Shown one piece after another: positions 22,502 through 32,972 of a stretch of 64,000 bases of DNA. The notes below the pieces were generated by a model, which made no database searches, was not told the DNA's origin, and saw only the letters and a program-made list of their open reading frames with translations. Source of the DNA: Acholoe squamosa (taxonomy: Eukaryota > Annelida > Polychaeta > Phyllodocida > Polynoidae); contig OX439036.1 of the NCBI GenBank assembly GCA_949317995.1, positions 107,921,669 through 107,985,668 on the forward strand, written 5' to 3'. Positions within the stretch are counted from its first letter, which is position 1. The number at the start of each line of letters is the position of its first letter. The position numbers and the translations under genes were made by a program.

Positions 22502-22534
22502 GTTACCATAGCAACGCATTGTTACCATAGCAAC
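22502..22534. promoter_or_regulatory. Paired X-boxes (RFX-type motifs)
   Basis: GTTACCATAGCAAC occurs exactly at 22502-22515 and again at 22521-22534, 19 bases apart, followed by a half-site (TTAGCAAC) near 22547. Each is a full match to GTNRCC-N2-RGYAAC, the site bound by RFX factors, which control ciliary genes in animals. No adjacent gene is certain; the nearest coding candidate starts at 23848. Confidence 0.45.
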
Positions 22535-22702
22535 ACGATGTCATCTTAGCAACACCCATCATGTATCTGTCTGTTCGAGTGTGCACCAGTTGTAGTTAAT
22601 TGATGAATGGAGATAATTAATGACGTGAGTTGATTCCGGCCCGGCCGGACCTCTTCCATTCCTCCATGCTCTGCCGTAGGACCCACACACAGACATAGAG
22701 AT

Positions 22703-22875
22703 GTATATACCGACTTTGCGGAATTAATTATCAACCAATGAAACAATCCAAGCAATTCACCGCAGACCTCTTGGGCGCAGATTGTGTCCCTCTGATAACT
22801 GTTATCAGTGATAACAGCTCGGAACCAGCTTCAGCAATGGCCACATCCATTAGACAATCTGCTAGCTCGGTATAC
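22703..22875. mobile_element. Small GTATAC-ended repeat, copy 1
   Basis: The ends GTATATACCGACTT and CTCGGTATAC are inverted. The interior includes ATTATCAACCAATGAAA and TGATAACTGTTATCAGTG. It is diverged from but collinear with 26503-26674. Confidence 0.55.
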
Positions 22876-23367
22876 TAAAACCCGTCATTGGAGGACATTC
22901 ATGGGCGTTATTATAGGAGACACCCAGTTCTACCCATAACCCTGATAGGGTCGGGTTTGATATTGAGGAAGCACTAACAGATACAGACATCCTGAGGACA
23001 AGGATTAAAGGATAATCCGTAAATATTCCTGTGAATGATAAGGCGCAGACTGAGTTTAAGGAAACACAGGGTGTAAGAGATTGATTGAAATTTTCGGCAC
23101 TTCCCACTTTTCTATAACAAAAGATATCCTCGCCTCTAATTCCCCCCCCCCCCGAAAAAAGGTGCACTAGAAAAAACATCCACAAGTTTAAGTTGCACCT
23201 TAGACGCGAGGTAGTTTGGTAGTTAAATTGTTATCTAGCCACACTGAGTGTCACTGCTGCTGTGTGTAAGACCCAGGAATAAGGCACATGGAACACTAAC
23301 ATAGTCTCAAATCACCTGGATCTTCTCAAGTACAGAAGGAGGGATAACACTCCTCCTCCCCCCCCCT
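22876..23367. other. No gene
   Basis: No supported feature, apart from C-runs. Confidence 0.4.
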
Positions 23368-23552
23368 CAAATCCACCACCACCAACCTCAATCAGCGATA
23401 TAAGACCTCACACCCCAGGTGCCATCTTCTCCCCACCCCTCCATACCTGAACCCCCCCCCCCCCCCATCCACCACCACCAACCTCAATCAGCGTTCTAAG
23501 ACCTCACACCCCAGGTGCCATCCCCTCCCCACCCCTCCATACCTGAACTACA
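23368..23552. repeat. Tandem duplication, period about 100 bp
   Basis: CACCACCAACCTCAATCAGC, TAAGACCTCACACCCCAGGT and CCCCACCCCTCCATACCTGA appear twice in the same order, at 23368 and 23468. Confidence 0.75.
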
Positions 23553-23713
23553 CCCAGTACTAAATCAGCCACACCTCCACCCCTTACCCCTCATGAAAAA
23601 AGAGGGACATAGATATCAGTAATTTTAGATCTAAGTAGATGAGTAAATTTAGCTCCGTTTGTAGCTTTATCCATCATTACCTACCCTGTCCCACCTCCCT
23701 GCATGCATCAAAG

Positions 23714-23739
23714 CACGTGGTGTTGATCACGTGCACGTG
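23714..23739. promoter_or_regulatory. Cluster of three CACGTG E-boxes
   Basis: CACGTG hexamers are at 23714-23719, 23728-23733 and 23734-23739, the last two abutting. This is the binding site class of bHLH-zip factors such as MYC, USF and MITF. They lie about 110 bases before the ATG of the candidate ORF at 23848, in a locally C/G-richer stretch, so they may belong to its promoter. Confidence 0.4.
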
Positions 23740-23847
23740 TGCTGGATCCCTCCCTGTGTGTCCCTGTGCCATCCCGGCCGTCCCTTTGGTGGTGGTAGGT
23801 AGGTAGGTAGGTGAGGGTCGCTTCTAGTGACCGCTGACCGGGATCAG

Positions 23848-24276
23848 ATGATGGGAGCACGCTGTACTGTAGAGAGCGCTAAGCCTATCAGCACGTCACA
23901 GAGTGAGAAACAACCCATAGACCAGATCACTCCCACCGCCGTCCCTGAGAGCAAAGGTAAAACAGGGAGTACCCCGCAGTTAGTCAAACAGACTGAGATA
24001 GCAGAGAAGCCGGCAGCGACAGTGCCAGATCAACTCAAGCAGCAGTCCGAGCAGCTCACAGATCAGCAAACTGAGCAGATACCTGAGCAGTTACTGCCCC
24101 CGCCGCCTCCGGTGTGCTCTCCCACTCCAACCAGTACCGGAGTGTCGCAGATCACGGACCTGACCACCCTCACTTCCCTCCCATCCCACCTGGACGTCAA
24201 CATCAGCCACAACAACAACAACAACAACCACATCATACAACACCCGGACGACTACATCATGGAGGTTGGTGAATAG
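23848..24276 (+). CDS. Hypothetical Q/P/T-rich protein or first exon
   Basis: An ATG at 23848 (a second at 23851) opens 142 codons to a TAG at 24274. The product is polar and probably disordered: a basic Ser/Thr segment, a Gln/Glu-rich stretch (QLKQQSEQLTDQQTEQIPEQ), LLPPPPPVCSPTPTSTG, a Thr/Leu segment, a run of six Asn, and HPDDYIMEVGE. Composition is unlike the repeats around it and codon use is varied, so it looks like a true exon, perhaps the N-terminal exon of a regulatory protein. A possible donor, GAG/GTTGGT, lies just before the stop, and then coding would continue elsewhere; I find no matching downstream exon. Three E-boxes precede it. No family is recognised. Confidence 0.45.
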   Translation: MMGARCTVESAKPISTSQSEKQPIDQITPTAVPESKGKTGSTPQLVKQTEIAEKPAATVPDQLKQQSEQLTDQQTEQIPEQLLPPPPPVCSPTPTSTGVSQITDLTTLTSLPSHLDVNISHNNNNNNHIIQHPDDYIMEVGE

Positions 24277-24376
24277 GCCACAAAGACGCCGTTTTTTGCA
24301 GGCGTAGAATCTTAATGGCCAGTGTAGGGCTTATGATTTCAGCTTTCTAACAGTGAAAGGATTTTTCACATCCACC

Positions 24377-24558
24377 TGGGCTTCCCTAGCCCACTTAAAA
24401 GGGTCTGTATCTTCTCTTTGCTATCCCCTCAGGATGTGTGTGGTGCACATATGCGCAGGCACTGACACATTCCTCTACGAATTGTGTAATGTAGTTCTCG
24501 CCATGAATATGACCTTAGTTGTCGAAATGGCGTTAAACATCTATTACTCACTCACTTT
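24377..24558 (+). mobile_element. SINE, ACTC-tail subtype
   Basis: The body (CTGGGCTTCCCTAGCCCACT to CACTGACACATTCCTC) equals the AATC-tailed SINEs. The 3' module is different: GTGTAATGTAGTTCTCGCC, ATGGCGTTAAACATCTATTA, then CTCACTCACT. Sister copies are at 29765 and 58750. A clear target duplication is not visible. Confidence 0.8.
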
Positions 24559-25119
24559 GCGTACGCCAAACTGGGGTTCCCTGATATAATCTGCTCTACA
24601 GAGACCTGCTATGTCTCCCTTTTCTGCACGTATTAATGCTGCCATGCAGCAAAAATTGGGGTTTTTTTTTTTTTAATTAAAATTTGCTTTATGTTCAAAC
24701 ATTTTCCAATTCTTTTTAGTTACCATACTGTGAATTTTATATGGGTACCTTAAAATAGAAATATTAGTGTGGCCTGTGTGAGAGGAAAGTGGCCTGAATA
24801 AGATGGGTGCCAAGGTGCAGACCTGCGTTGATAAAATAAATTGTCAACACTGGTGAATGTTTATGAGCAGGGAAAGAATTCTAAAAGGTATTCCTTGCTT
24901 TCAGAACTGTATACACCCATGGCGTATACTACACTTCTGATACAACTCCTATACAATACCTACGGTTATATTCCGCGGTTTTAGTTGAGCATTTCAGGGA
25001 ATGTTGTGCTCAGCCACTTTAATCCCTAGATTTACAAGGGGCCCATTATGCCTAGAGGGGAGGGGTGTGGTAAATAGGGTGCCTGTTAAAGCCGCATGGT
25101 GCATCCAGATGCCTTGGCT
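24559..25119. other. No gene
   Basis: Nothing supported here. Confidence 0.4.
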
Positions 25120-25183
25120 ATCATGATGCACCAATGCAGTGCTGGCGAGCCAACCCACCAGCACTGCATTGGTGCATCATGAT
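25120..25183. mobile_element. Family F hairpin core
   Basis: A perfect 26-base stem (ATCATGATGCACCAATGCAG with TGCTGG, paired to 25158-25183) around a 12-base loop. Only the central palindrome of a family F element is preserved. Confidence 0.75.
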
Positions 25184-25348
25184 CGCCCTGTGCACCAATC
25201 CCATGTGATCTTGATAATGCTTGAATCATGGTGATGTACTGGTCTATAATTCCAGATGCATATATAGTACCTAAAATGTATTGAAACTGAAGGTAGAACT
25301 AGGGAAACTTTATAACTCAAGTGTATCGACAGATGTCATTGAGAAGGG

Positions 25349-25652
25349 GTGTGGCTGGACCTTGACATGCACAGTCTGTGAATGTCAAGGCCATTCTGAA
25401 AACCCCTCACCTGTACTTGGGGAACCTTGTCCGGTTATGTTAGGACAGGGCCACACCCAAGGTGAGGGTACTGCCACACCCAGGGTGAGTGGTCTCAGGC
25501 CCAGGGTGAAGGCCATCTGAATGTCACCTTCGGACTGAGAACCTCATATAAAAGACCATGTGTTTGGAGAATCTATTGTCTATTGATATTTGGAAGTTGT
25601 GCTGTTAGTGGAATAAAAGGACACTTCAACTCACGTTACCTCTTAGACTTTC
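25349..25652 (+). promoter_or_regulatory. LTR-like block with TATA box and poly(A) signal
   Basis: TATAAAAG at 25547-25554 is followed 60 bases later by AATAAAAGG at 25612, the compact order of promoter and polyadenylation signal typical of retroelement LTRs. It starts TGTGGCTGG and could end ACTTTCA. The upstream part has tandem copies of CAGGGTGAG-like motifs and a small palindrome CCTTGACAT/ATGTCAAGG. I see no second LTR, primer site or gag-pol nearby, so it may be a solo LTR or a chance arrangement. Confidence 0.35.
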
Positions 25653-26502
25653 ATGTGTGTCCTGAGAACTGGCTGGGCATGCAGAGTGATTCTACCACAT
25701 GAGTATTGATAAGCAGTTTGGATTTACACATTCTGGGACTTAATATATCTACATAGAACATATAGTTCCCCTAAAACACAGACCAGTTCACATGGTGGAG
25801 AGTAACCCAAAAAACATATAGAACTTTACCTGAAGTGACAGTTGAAGGACTTATACCATAGAAGGGGCCTCATGTAGCACAAATACAGTCATGTATTTCA
25901 ATCTATGATTCAGCATATGCTAGATTGAGACCTGTGCTAATTTGAGGACCTGTGCCAAAACGGACCAGGATCATCACTGCTAATGCATTAAAGTATTTAT
26001 TACATTGTCGCCGCAATGCAAGAAGGTTGTTACTGCATCTTTAACACGAAAAGCGAGTTATAATTTCAAGTTTTGCAGGAGAGGCAAAGGAAGTATTCCA
26101 CTTACTATTGAACAAGTGGGAACAGCAACATTGCACTGCGGCCTGTAGGCATAAATATCATAGATGGAGCTTCAATACTTTCATAGTAGCTAGATAAGGG
26201 TCTATATGTTAAAACAGAAGAAAACTCATTTTACCAAAATATCAGTTTAAATACAACTTTCTTGCACTAAGGCGATGACATGGCCACAAAAGCTGGTAGA
26301 CATATAAATGTCAGGTGGTGAGGCCTCTGTCTGCAGTCTATCACACGGGCGTGGTGTAACATATGTATAGCTCACATAGCCATTATCAGCTGGGGGCCGC
26401 CATTAGACCCCGACGGCACTATGACTAACACCTTCAGCCCCCGACTCCGCAGTATATGCCAGGGATGCCTCCCATTGGTCAATAATACAATAGCCATGTG
26501 CC
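25653..26502. other. No gene
   Basis: No supported gene. A piece of the two-copy repeat (CGAAAAGCGAGTTATAA) lies near 26048. Confidence 0.4.
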
Positions 26503-26674
26503 GTATACCGACTTAGCTGGTTTGATTATCAGCCAATGAAATAATCCCTACGCTTCACTGGAGTCTTATCGCGAGGCAGTTGGTACCCATCTGATAGCTG
26601 TTATCAGTGGTAACCGCTGGTAATGAGCGTCAGCAATGGCCGTGCCCATAGGACAATCCCCTACCTGGGTATAC
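26503..26674. mobile_element. Small GTATAC-ended repeat, copy 2
   Basis: GTATACCGACTTAGC opens and CTACCTGGGTATAC closes it. GATTATCAGCCAATGAAAT and CTGATAGCTGTTATCAGTGG parallel the first copy at 22703. Confidence 0.55.
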
Positions 26675-26783
26675 TGTGTGCCCACTGGGTACATGATTCC
26701 TTTATGTTCACTGATCTCTATAATCAATAAGCCTTCACATGTCCAATCAAAGTCACACAGGCAAGGCTGTCATAGTAAGGACA

Positions 26784-27234
26784 TACCGTATTTGCTCGAT
26801 TAGAAGCCTGGGTTTGTAATGATTTCAAGTGGCAAATTGACCAGACTTATATTTGGGGCAGGCTTGTATTTGAGGCAGGCTTCTATTTATTTCACTAGAA
26901 GATTTACTATGCTCCCTTGCCATTTTTACAAGATTTATCCTACGATTTAGACCACTTTGCAGACATTTTCTGATGCTGAAACTCATAATATAACATTAAG
27001 GTAATTTAAATGTGTCTACCTCGTCATTAGACAATTGTTCTTCGCATGGAATACCTAGATATATCACTCAAAATTCAAAGTGTGATTAAATAAATCATCT
27101 CAATTTGATTTCTATCCCATACCCAGGCTTATATTCGGGGCCCGGCTTATCTTAGACCCAGTGCCTCTTTTGACCAGGCTTATAAACGGGGCAGGCTTAT
27201 ATTTGAGACCAGGCTTGTATTCGAGGAAATACGG
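26784..27234. mobile_element. Family D inverted-repeat element
   Basis: Ends TACCGTATTTGCTCGATTAG with AAGCCTGG and CCAGGCTTGTATTCGAGG with AAATACGGT are inverted repeats. Internal GGCTTATATTTGGGGCAGGC-type motifs repeat in both halves. The A/T-rich middle has no transposase. Confidence 0.7.
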
Positions 27235-27242
27235 TTGATGAT

Positions 27243-27504
27243 GGATAGGGGTCCACTCGGTGCTTTTATCCCAGATAATGGAACAAAGCTGGAGGCCGAG
27301 TTCCCCTTATCTAAGGGATAAAAGGACTGAGTGAACCCCTATCCGCCTATAATGTTTATACCATGGTTTCCACCATTAAATTAAACATTTTTACCCTTTA
27401 AAACCATTAAATTCAATGTTATTTGTTGCAAGTCTATAAGCAGTGCCTTTAGTACATAATAAAAGCACCGTGAAACGGTGCCTAAACTGGATAACCATGG
27501 TATA
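27243..27504. repeat. Two successive inverted repeats
   Basis: GGATAGGGGTCCACTCGGTG pairs with ACTGAGTGAACCCCTATCC (27243-27350). Then TACCATGGTTTCCACC pairs loosely with GGATAACCATGGTA (27358-27504). Both look like small palindromic elements. Confidence 0.5.
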
Positions 27505-28275
27505 ACTCGATATATTTAACTAAACGGTCCATAAAACCGAGCATATAAGCCGCACATGTATAAAACAGCATCCAGACTTTGGGAGAATGCTGTTATAGGG
27601 CTATTCTATACTACAAAAAAAAACAAAAACACAATAAGTCTATAGTATGTTCGAGAAGATACTAGGCCTCTTAATTGATCGGACAAGCGATACACACAAG
27701 TACCGTTTTAGTGCTTGTGTGGTGATTTCCGCCCACAGGCCGAAAACAACACAGACGTCAAGCCTGCTAGTACATGGTTTAGTATATATTACAGTCTGGT
27801 CTGGGTCAATTTGCATCGCAGTAGGTGGCCCTACTGTCTATGCTTTTTTCCCATAGACTGTGGTGCCACCTTGTACTGCAAAGATGAGGGTGGCTATCAA
27901 CTGTTTGACTCAGGTACATGGTGCCAATACATAGTGCAGTACTCTGACCTGGACCCCTGCCCCCCCCCCAACTAACATAACATAAGCATACAGTCAATGG
28001 GCACCAATGCAGACCCTAGACTCTACACACAAACTATATCAATGAGTATGTTTAGACCACCACACTCAAATATCTAGTACCTCATATATAAAGTGCACCC
28101 CACGTATAAGACACGTTCTGAGTTGAGGCTAGACACATAAGGCAAAGCTGGGGCCTTTTAACCAGGACTACCATAATCTCCCGTGTATAAGGTGCATACC
28201 TAGTTGAGAAAGCTACAAGGCGCACTTATGGCCTGAATCTTTTAGTACTGTTCTGGTGATTAAATAGCCAGGTCA
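27505..28275. other. No gene; family A/B fragments
   Basis: A family B scrap lies at 27535-27575 (CATATAAGCCGCACATG). Family A scraps lie at 28085-28220 (CCACGTATAAGACACG, CCATAATCTCCCGTGTAT). The open frames at 27647-27975 have no recognisable protein features. Confidence 0.45.
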
Positions 28276-28833
28276 TACCGTAAATTTCTCATGTAAAAGC
28301 TACACTTAGTACCAGAGCCCTACTCCAATTGCGGCCAAATCAAATTGCGGCTTAAGGATGGGATGGGGTTTATAGGAGGGTATTTGGTACTGTAGAACAG
28401 TATCAAACTTCTAATTCTCAAGCTTCCGCTGCGGCTCATTCCAAAGTCGGAGGTGTGGCTTATACAAGGGTGCGCAGGGCCCGACAAATCCCTGTTCCCT
28501 TTTGCCCGTGGCACAAGAAAAAACCCACAGGGCACAGACAAAGTTGAAAGTTGTGCCCGGTAGGCACAAAAGAAAAGTGGTAAAAATCCATTCTGAATTT
28601 TGAAAAATCACTCTGAATATTCACTTTCCAATATTACTATTCATTTTAAAATAGTGAATATGGTGAACATGTAAAGACAATGTGAAAAACCTAAGTCAAG
28701 TATAACTGTTTATATGGGGCACACTTTTCCTGTACAAGGCACAACTTTTCAGATCTTCTGCCTGTGGGCACACCTTCTGTGATTCAATTTGTCAAGCCCT
28801 GGTGCGGCTTATACGAGAGAGTTTACTGCAGTA
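28276..28833. mobile_element. Family B element with a nested family I insertion
   Basis: The outer element runs from TACCGTAAATTTCTCATG to TATACGAGAGAGTTTACTG. It is interrupted by 28475-28801, whose ends CAGGGCCCGACAAAT and ATTTGTCAAGCCCTG are 15-base inverted repeats (13 of 15). The nested unit is flanked by GTGCG on both sides (28470-28474 and 28802-28806), consistent with a 5 bp target duplication. Confidence 0.65.
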
Positions 28834-28899
28834 TAAGGAACAAATAACTAACATGATTGGAAAGGAAAACTGTGCAACTTAAGTTTTTGTCTGGCTTGC

Positions 28900-29036
28900 A
28901 GTGGCGGATTTAGACGCGGGCGTGTGCCCTCTCCTCAGGAGTTTATTTACCTCTTTTTAGCCTAGAATTCAGCCAAAATTAGTGGCTAAATAAGGAGAGC
29001 GCCCCCTCATTTTAAAAGTCCTGGATCCGACACTGA
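28900..29036. mobile_element. Short element with CAGTGGCGGAT ends
   Basis: CAGTGGCGGATTTAGACG and CCTGGATCCGACACTG form an imperfect terminal inverted repeat. A right-end scrap of a similar element (CCTGAATCCGCCATTG) is at 63512-63527. Confidence 0.5.
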
Positions 29037-29339
29037 CTTAAACTGAATCTAGCGTTGCGTGCCAAATGAATTATGAATGACAAACCGAGAGACTGAGCAA
29101 TGGGTTTGGTCATGTGATTTGATGGACATACAACTGTCATGTTATTTCTGACATTAGGAGCTGCAGTTGTCTGACCCTGAGCGCTGTTTGATTTACCTGG
29201 TTTTAAACATCAGTGCTAACATGATGTAGTGTCATGGTGCGGATGTCTGAGCGGCAGCTGTGCGGCTATCGACACCATGATCATTTGCAATGCTGATGAC
29301 GCTTCTCTAATCTACCTATAAGGTTATAGTGGGTGCTGT
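29037..29339. other. No gene
   Basis: No feature recognised. Confidence 0.4.
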
Positions 29340-30750
29340 AGTAGTCTTGGTAAGGGGGGACAAGATTGCCATCTAAGGGGGACAAGATGACTGTGAGGGG
29401 CAAGATGGCTGTCTTAGGGGGGGGGGAAGATGGCCATGTAAGGGATACAAGATGGGCATCTAAGGGGGACAAGATGACTGTGAGGGGCAAGATGGCTGTC
29501 TTGGGGGGGGAAAGATGGCCGTGTAAGGGATACAAGATGGGCATCTAAGGGGGACAAGATGGGCATCTAAGGGGACAAGATGGCAATCTAAGGGAGACAA
29601 GATGGCCGGCTAAGGGGAACAAGATGGCTGTTTAAAGGGGGACAAGATGGCTGTCTAAGGGGGGACAAGATGGCTGTTTAAGGGGGACAAGATAGCTGTC
29701 TAAGGGGGACAAAAGGGCCACCTGATGGGGACAAGATGGCTGTCTAAGGGCAGACAAGATGGCTTTCGGGCTTCCCTAGCCCAATTAAAAAGGTCTACGT
29801 CTACTCTTTCCTATCCCCTCGGATGTGTGTGGGGCACATATGTGTGGGCACTGACACATTCCTCTTTGAAATTGTGTAATGTTCTCACCATGAATATGAC
29901 CTTAGCTGTCGAAATGGCGTTAAACATCTATTACTCACTCAGATGGCTGTCTAAGCACGACAAGATAGCTGTGTACGAGGTGACAAAATGGCCATCTGAG
30001 GGAGACAAGATGGTTGTCTAAGGGGACAAGATGGCTGTCTAAGGGGACAAGATGGCTGTCTAAGGGGGGGACAAGATGGCTGTCTAAGGGGGAGAAAATG
30101 GCCATCTAAGGGGGACAAGATGGCCGTATGAGAAGGGCAAAATGGCAGCCTACAGTAGATGACCTCACACTTCCCTCTAGCGGATGCTCTATACCAGTCA
30201 GCATTGATTAGGTTGTAGCAGCAGCTAGTCATGTTGGTCAGGGACATGAGGTCAGGGTCAGGGACTGAGGGGACAAGATGGCTGTATAAAGGGGCAAGAT
30301 GGCCTTGTTAGGGTGAAAAAATGGCTGTGTAAGGGATACAAGATGGCCATCTAAGGGGGACAAGATGGCCATCTAAGGGGACAAGATGGCAATCTAAGGA
30401 AGACAAGATGGCCGACTCAGGGGAACAGGATGGCTGTTTAAAGGGGGGACAAGATGGCTGTCTAAGGAGGGACAAGATGGCTGTCTAAGGGGGACAAAAT
30501 GGCCACCTGAGGGGGACAAGATGGCCACCTGAGGGGGACAAGATGGCTGTCTAAGGGGAAAAGATGGCTGTCTAAGGGGGGACAAGATGGCTGTCTAAGG
30601 GGGGACAAGATGGCTGTCTAAGGGGGGACAAGATGGCTGTCTAAGCACGACAAGATAGCTGTGTAAGGGTGACAAAATGCCCATCTGAGGGAGACAATAT
30701 GGCTGTCTAAGGGGACAAGATGGCTGTCTAAGGGGGGGACAAGATGGCCG
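29340..30750. repeat. Minisatellite, 22-25 bp unit, about 50 copies
   Basis: The unit is GGGGACAAGATGGCTGTCTA plus AGG, with variants CCATCTAAGG and GGCCACCTGAGG. It is interrupted by a SINE at 29765-29940 and by a unique-looking block (CAGCCTACAGTAGATGACCT to TCATGTTGGTCAGGGACATG) at about 30140-30248. That block recurs at 30768-30872 and, diverged, at 30931-31045. Long frames through the array are by-products of the repeat. Confidence 0.85.
29765..29940 (+). mobile_element. SINE, ACTC-tail subtype, inside the minisatellite
   Basis: CGGGCTTCCCTAGCCCAATT begins and ATCTATTACTCACTC ends the copy. AGATGGCT occurs on both sides, but since the array unit contains the same bases it cannot be counted as proof of a target duplication. 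Confidence 0.8.
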
Positions 30751-31213
30751 TATGAGAAGGGCAAAATGGCAGCCTACAGTAGATGACCTCACAGTTCCCT
30801 ATAGCGGATGCTCTATACCAGTCAGCATTGATTAGGTTGTAGCAGCAGTTAGTCATGTTGGTCAGGGACATGGCAGGAGGTGCACCTGAGGTTACTATGA
30901 CACCAGTAGTGGGGGGACAAGATGACGGCCTTCAGTAGATGACCTCACAGTTCCCTATAGCGGATGCCTTATACCAGTCAGTATTGATCAGGTTGTAACA
31001 GGAGCTATGGTGTTAGCCGGGGGTTCTAGTCATGTTGGTCAGGCACATAGCAGTAAGCGACACCCCGGGGTTACTATGATACCAGTAGTGGGAGAGGAGA
31101 GCTGGACACAGACAGACTGAGCACATTAATATACCATAGATATATCACATAGATACTAAGCACACACAAGGCACAAGGTAATCCTAGTGTGAGATTCTAC
31201 AATAGAACCATAG
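30751..31213. repeat. Copies 2 and 3 of the block beside the minisatellite
   Basis: AGTAGATGACCTCACAG, TAGCGGATGC, ATACCAGTCAG and TCATGTTGGTCAGG repeat at 30778 and 30938 in the same order as at 30150. This shows that array expansion carried flanking DNA along. Confidence 0.65.
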
Positions 31214-31660
31214 TACCGTAAAACCTCGCGTACAAGACGCGTCCTCTACGCCAAACAAATCCCTACTGCGTCTTATAGGATTTCCTCAAGTTTGGGGTGC
31301 GTCTTATACGAGGGGTAATTTTACTATAGAAATGTACTAATCTTTTTAGCCTTAAAATGTGCGTCTTATACGCGAAAATGCATGTGCTGAGTTTGGGGTG
31401 CGTCTTCTACGTGCGGCGCGTCTTCTTCGCGGGAGAGTACGGTACTGTTGATTTGCTATGTATAAGCCGCACCCTGAGCTTGTCCATACTATATCCATAT
31501 AAGCCGCACCTAGGTCTTACAAATTGGCAGTTCTGTACTGTTCTCTAGTGTCAAATACCCTCGTATAAGCCGCAACCCTCACTTAAGGAACCTCCTATAA
31601 GCTGCAAATACATCTGGTTCTTGTATAAGCCAAGGCTTATATCCGAGAATTTAGAGTACC
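31214..31660. mobile_element. Family A element followed by a family B element
   Basis: 31214-31444 is family A (TACCGTAAAACCTCGCGTAC to TTCGCGGGAGAGTACGGTA). It is directly followed by family B sequence (ATGTATAAGCCGCACC, CATATAAGCCGCACCTAGG, ending ATATCCGAGAATTTAG). The two abut as at 14903. Confidence 0.65.
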
Positions 31661-31688
31661 TAGCATATAAGGTGCACCCCACATAGAA

Positions 31689-31999
31689 CAGGGGTGTGAA
31701 ATCTCCGCGGAAATCCGCGTCTTTGGTGTTCAGAAGACCATTTTTGAGATCTAGGCAAATCCACTGAGAAAAGAATTAACATTTGGAGGGGGGGGGGTCT
31801 GACTTACAATTTCTACCAATGTCATTCCAGATTGAGAATTGTTGGTCTCCCAATGGTAATTCCAACCATCCATGTACAACAGAGTGTGTTATAATCTGGC
31901 CACATAACATTGATTAAGCTTTATCCTACATAAAAACATTAGATAGCAAGCCCTATATTACACTTCAGAGGAAATGGGTTTCGGGATTTCACACCCCTG
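31689..31999. mobile_element. Element with GGGGTGTGAAATC ends
   Basis: CAGGGGTGTGAAATCTCCGC and GGGATTTCACACCCCTG are terminal inverted repeats of 14 or more bases. No coding capacity inside. Confidence 0.65.
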
Positions 32000-32972
32000 A
32001 TAGAAGACACCTCTAAGTCCATTTTAAGATCACCGTATCCCTGGCGCTTATTCAAGACCAGCGCTCATTCAAAGACGCAGTGCTTAAACATGCCACTATG
32101 CATACCAGTAGTAATTTAAAGAGAAAAGGCTGTACCAGGATGTAAGGGTATACCGGCATGTGGCCAATGTCTACAAGTAGAGGCGATTGTCATGTAGGCA
32201 GGTACTGCCTCCCATTATGAGGGGGAGGGACAGTCTTGAAAGACCGTTCGTTCTGTTTTCAGTAATCATGAATGATTGTTCACACAATTATTCATGAATG
32301 AAGTGCTGGTGAGCAGTCTCACCAGCACTTCATTGGCGCATCATGCCGACCAATGGGCATGATGCACTCCTGCATCAGCGGCCCTTAAAGGGTGAGATCT
32401 TAGCGGTAAGTGTGTGGGACGGGCCCATAGGGAAGGGCAGGATGTACATATATATAACCACAGTCACTAAGTATAGTCATCAAGTGCACACGTTATAATA
32501 TATGAGACATGGATTATATAAGCACCTATTAATAACTAGTCTGGTTTTGCGTGATATAATAATCTCTTAGTACCTATCAATGTACTGTGAGGGGCTTATA
32601 CACAGCCTCTTGGAACAATACAAAGATGAATTTTCAGGATTTTATTTTATTTGTGGGGCCTCCTACACAGGGTGGAGGGTGTAACGTTAATTGAATCAGT
32701 TTGGCTTAAATTATAAGAGGATGTCTAAATGATAAGTGAAGACTCAGGTAACCAATAGTGTAGAGATGACCTGGTAGTGGTAGACTTGGGTGGGGGTGGG
32801 GGGGTAGGTTATATAAAGGCCGCCTGTGGTGAGTGGGTATTGACACATCCAGTGTGAACACAGTCTAGTATGTACAGGAATCCAGTGTAAAATAATACCA
32901 GGTAGGTCCTATAGGCCATATAAGCCGCACCCAGAGTTTATACTAAACCTTGGTTTTGATCTTTTGTAGTTT
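32000..32972. other. Family F fragment, otherwise no gene
   Basis: 32290-32394 is a right-half family F copy (GAAGTGCTGGTGAGCAGTCT to GCGGCCCTTAAAGGGT); it is the best match to the 47 bp satellite unit. The rest holds no supported feature. Confidence 0.55.

Noticed and set aside
25281-25520. 79-codon frame with two Cys pairs
   Set aside because: It overlaps the LTR-like block and repeated CAGGGTGAG motifs; no domain.
29281-30792. Pro/Ser/Leu-rich frames across the 24 bp minisatellite
   Set aside because: Tandem repeat composition only.
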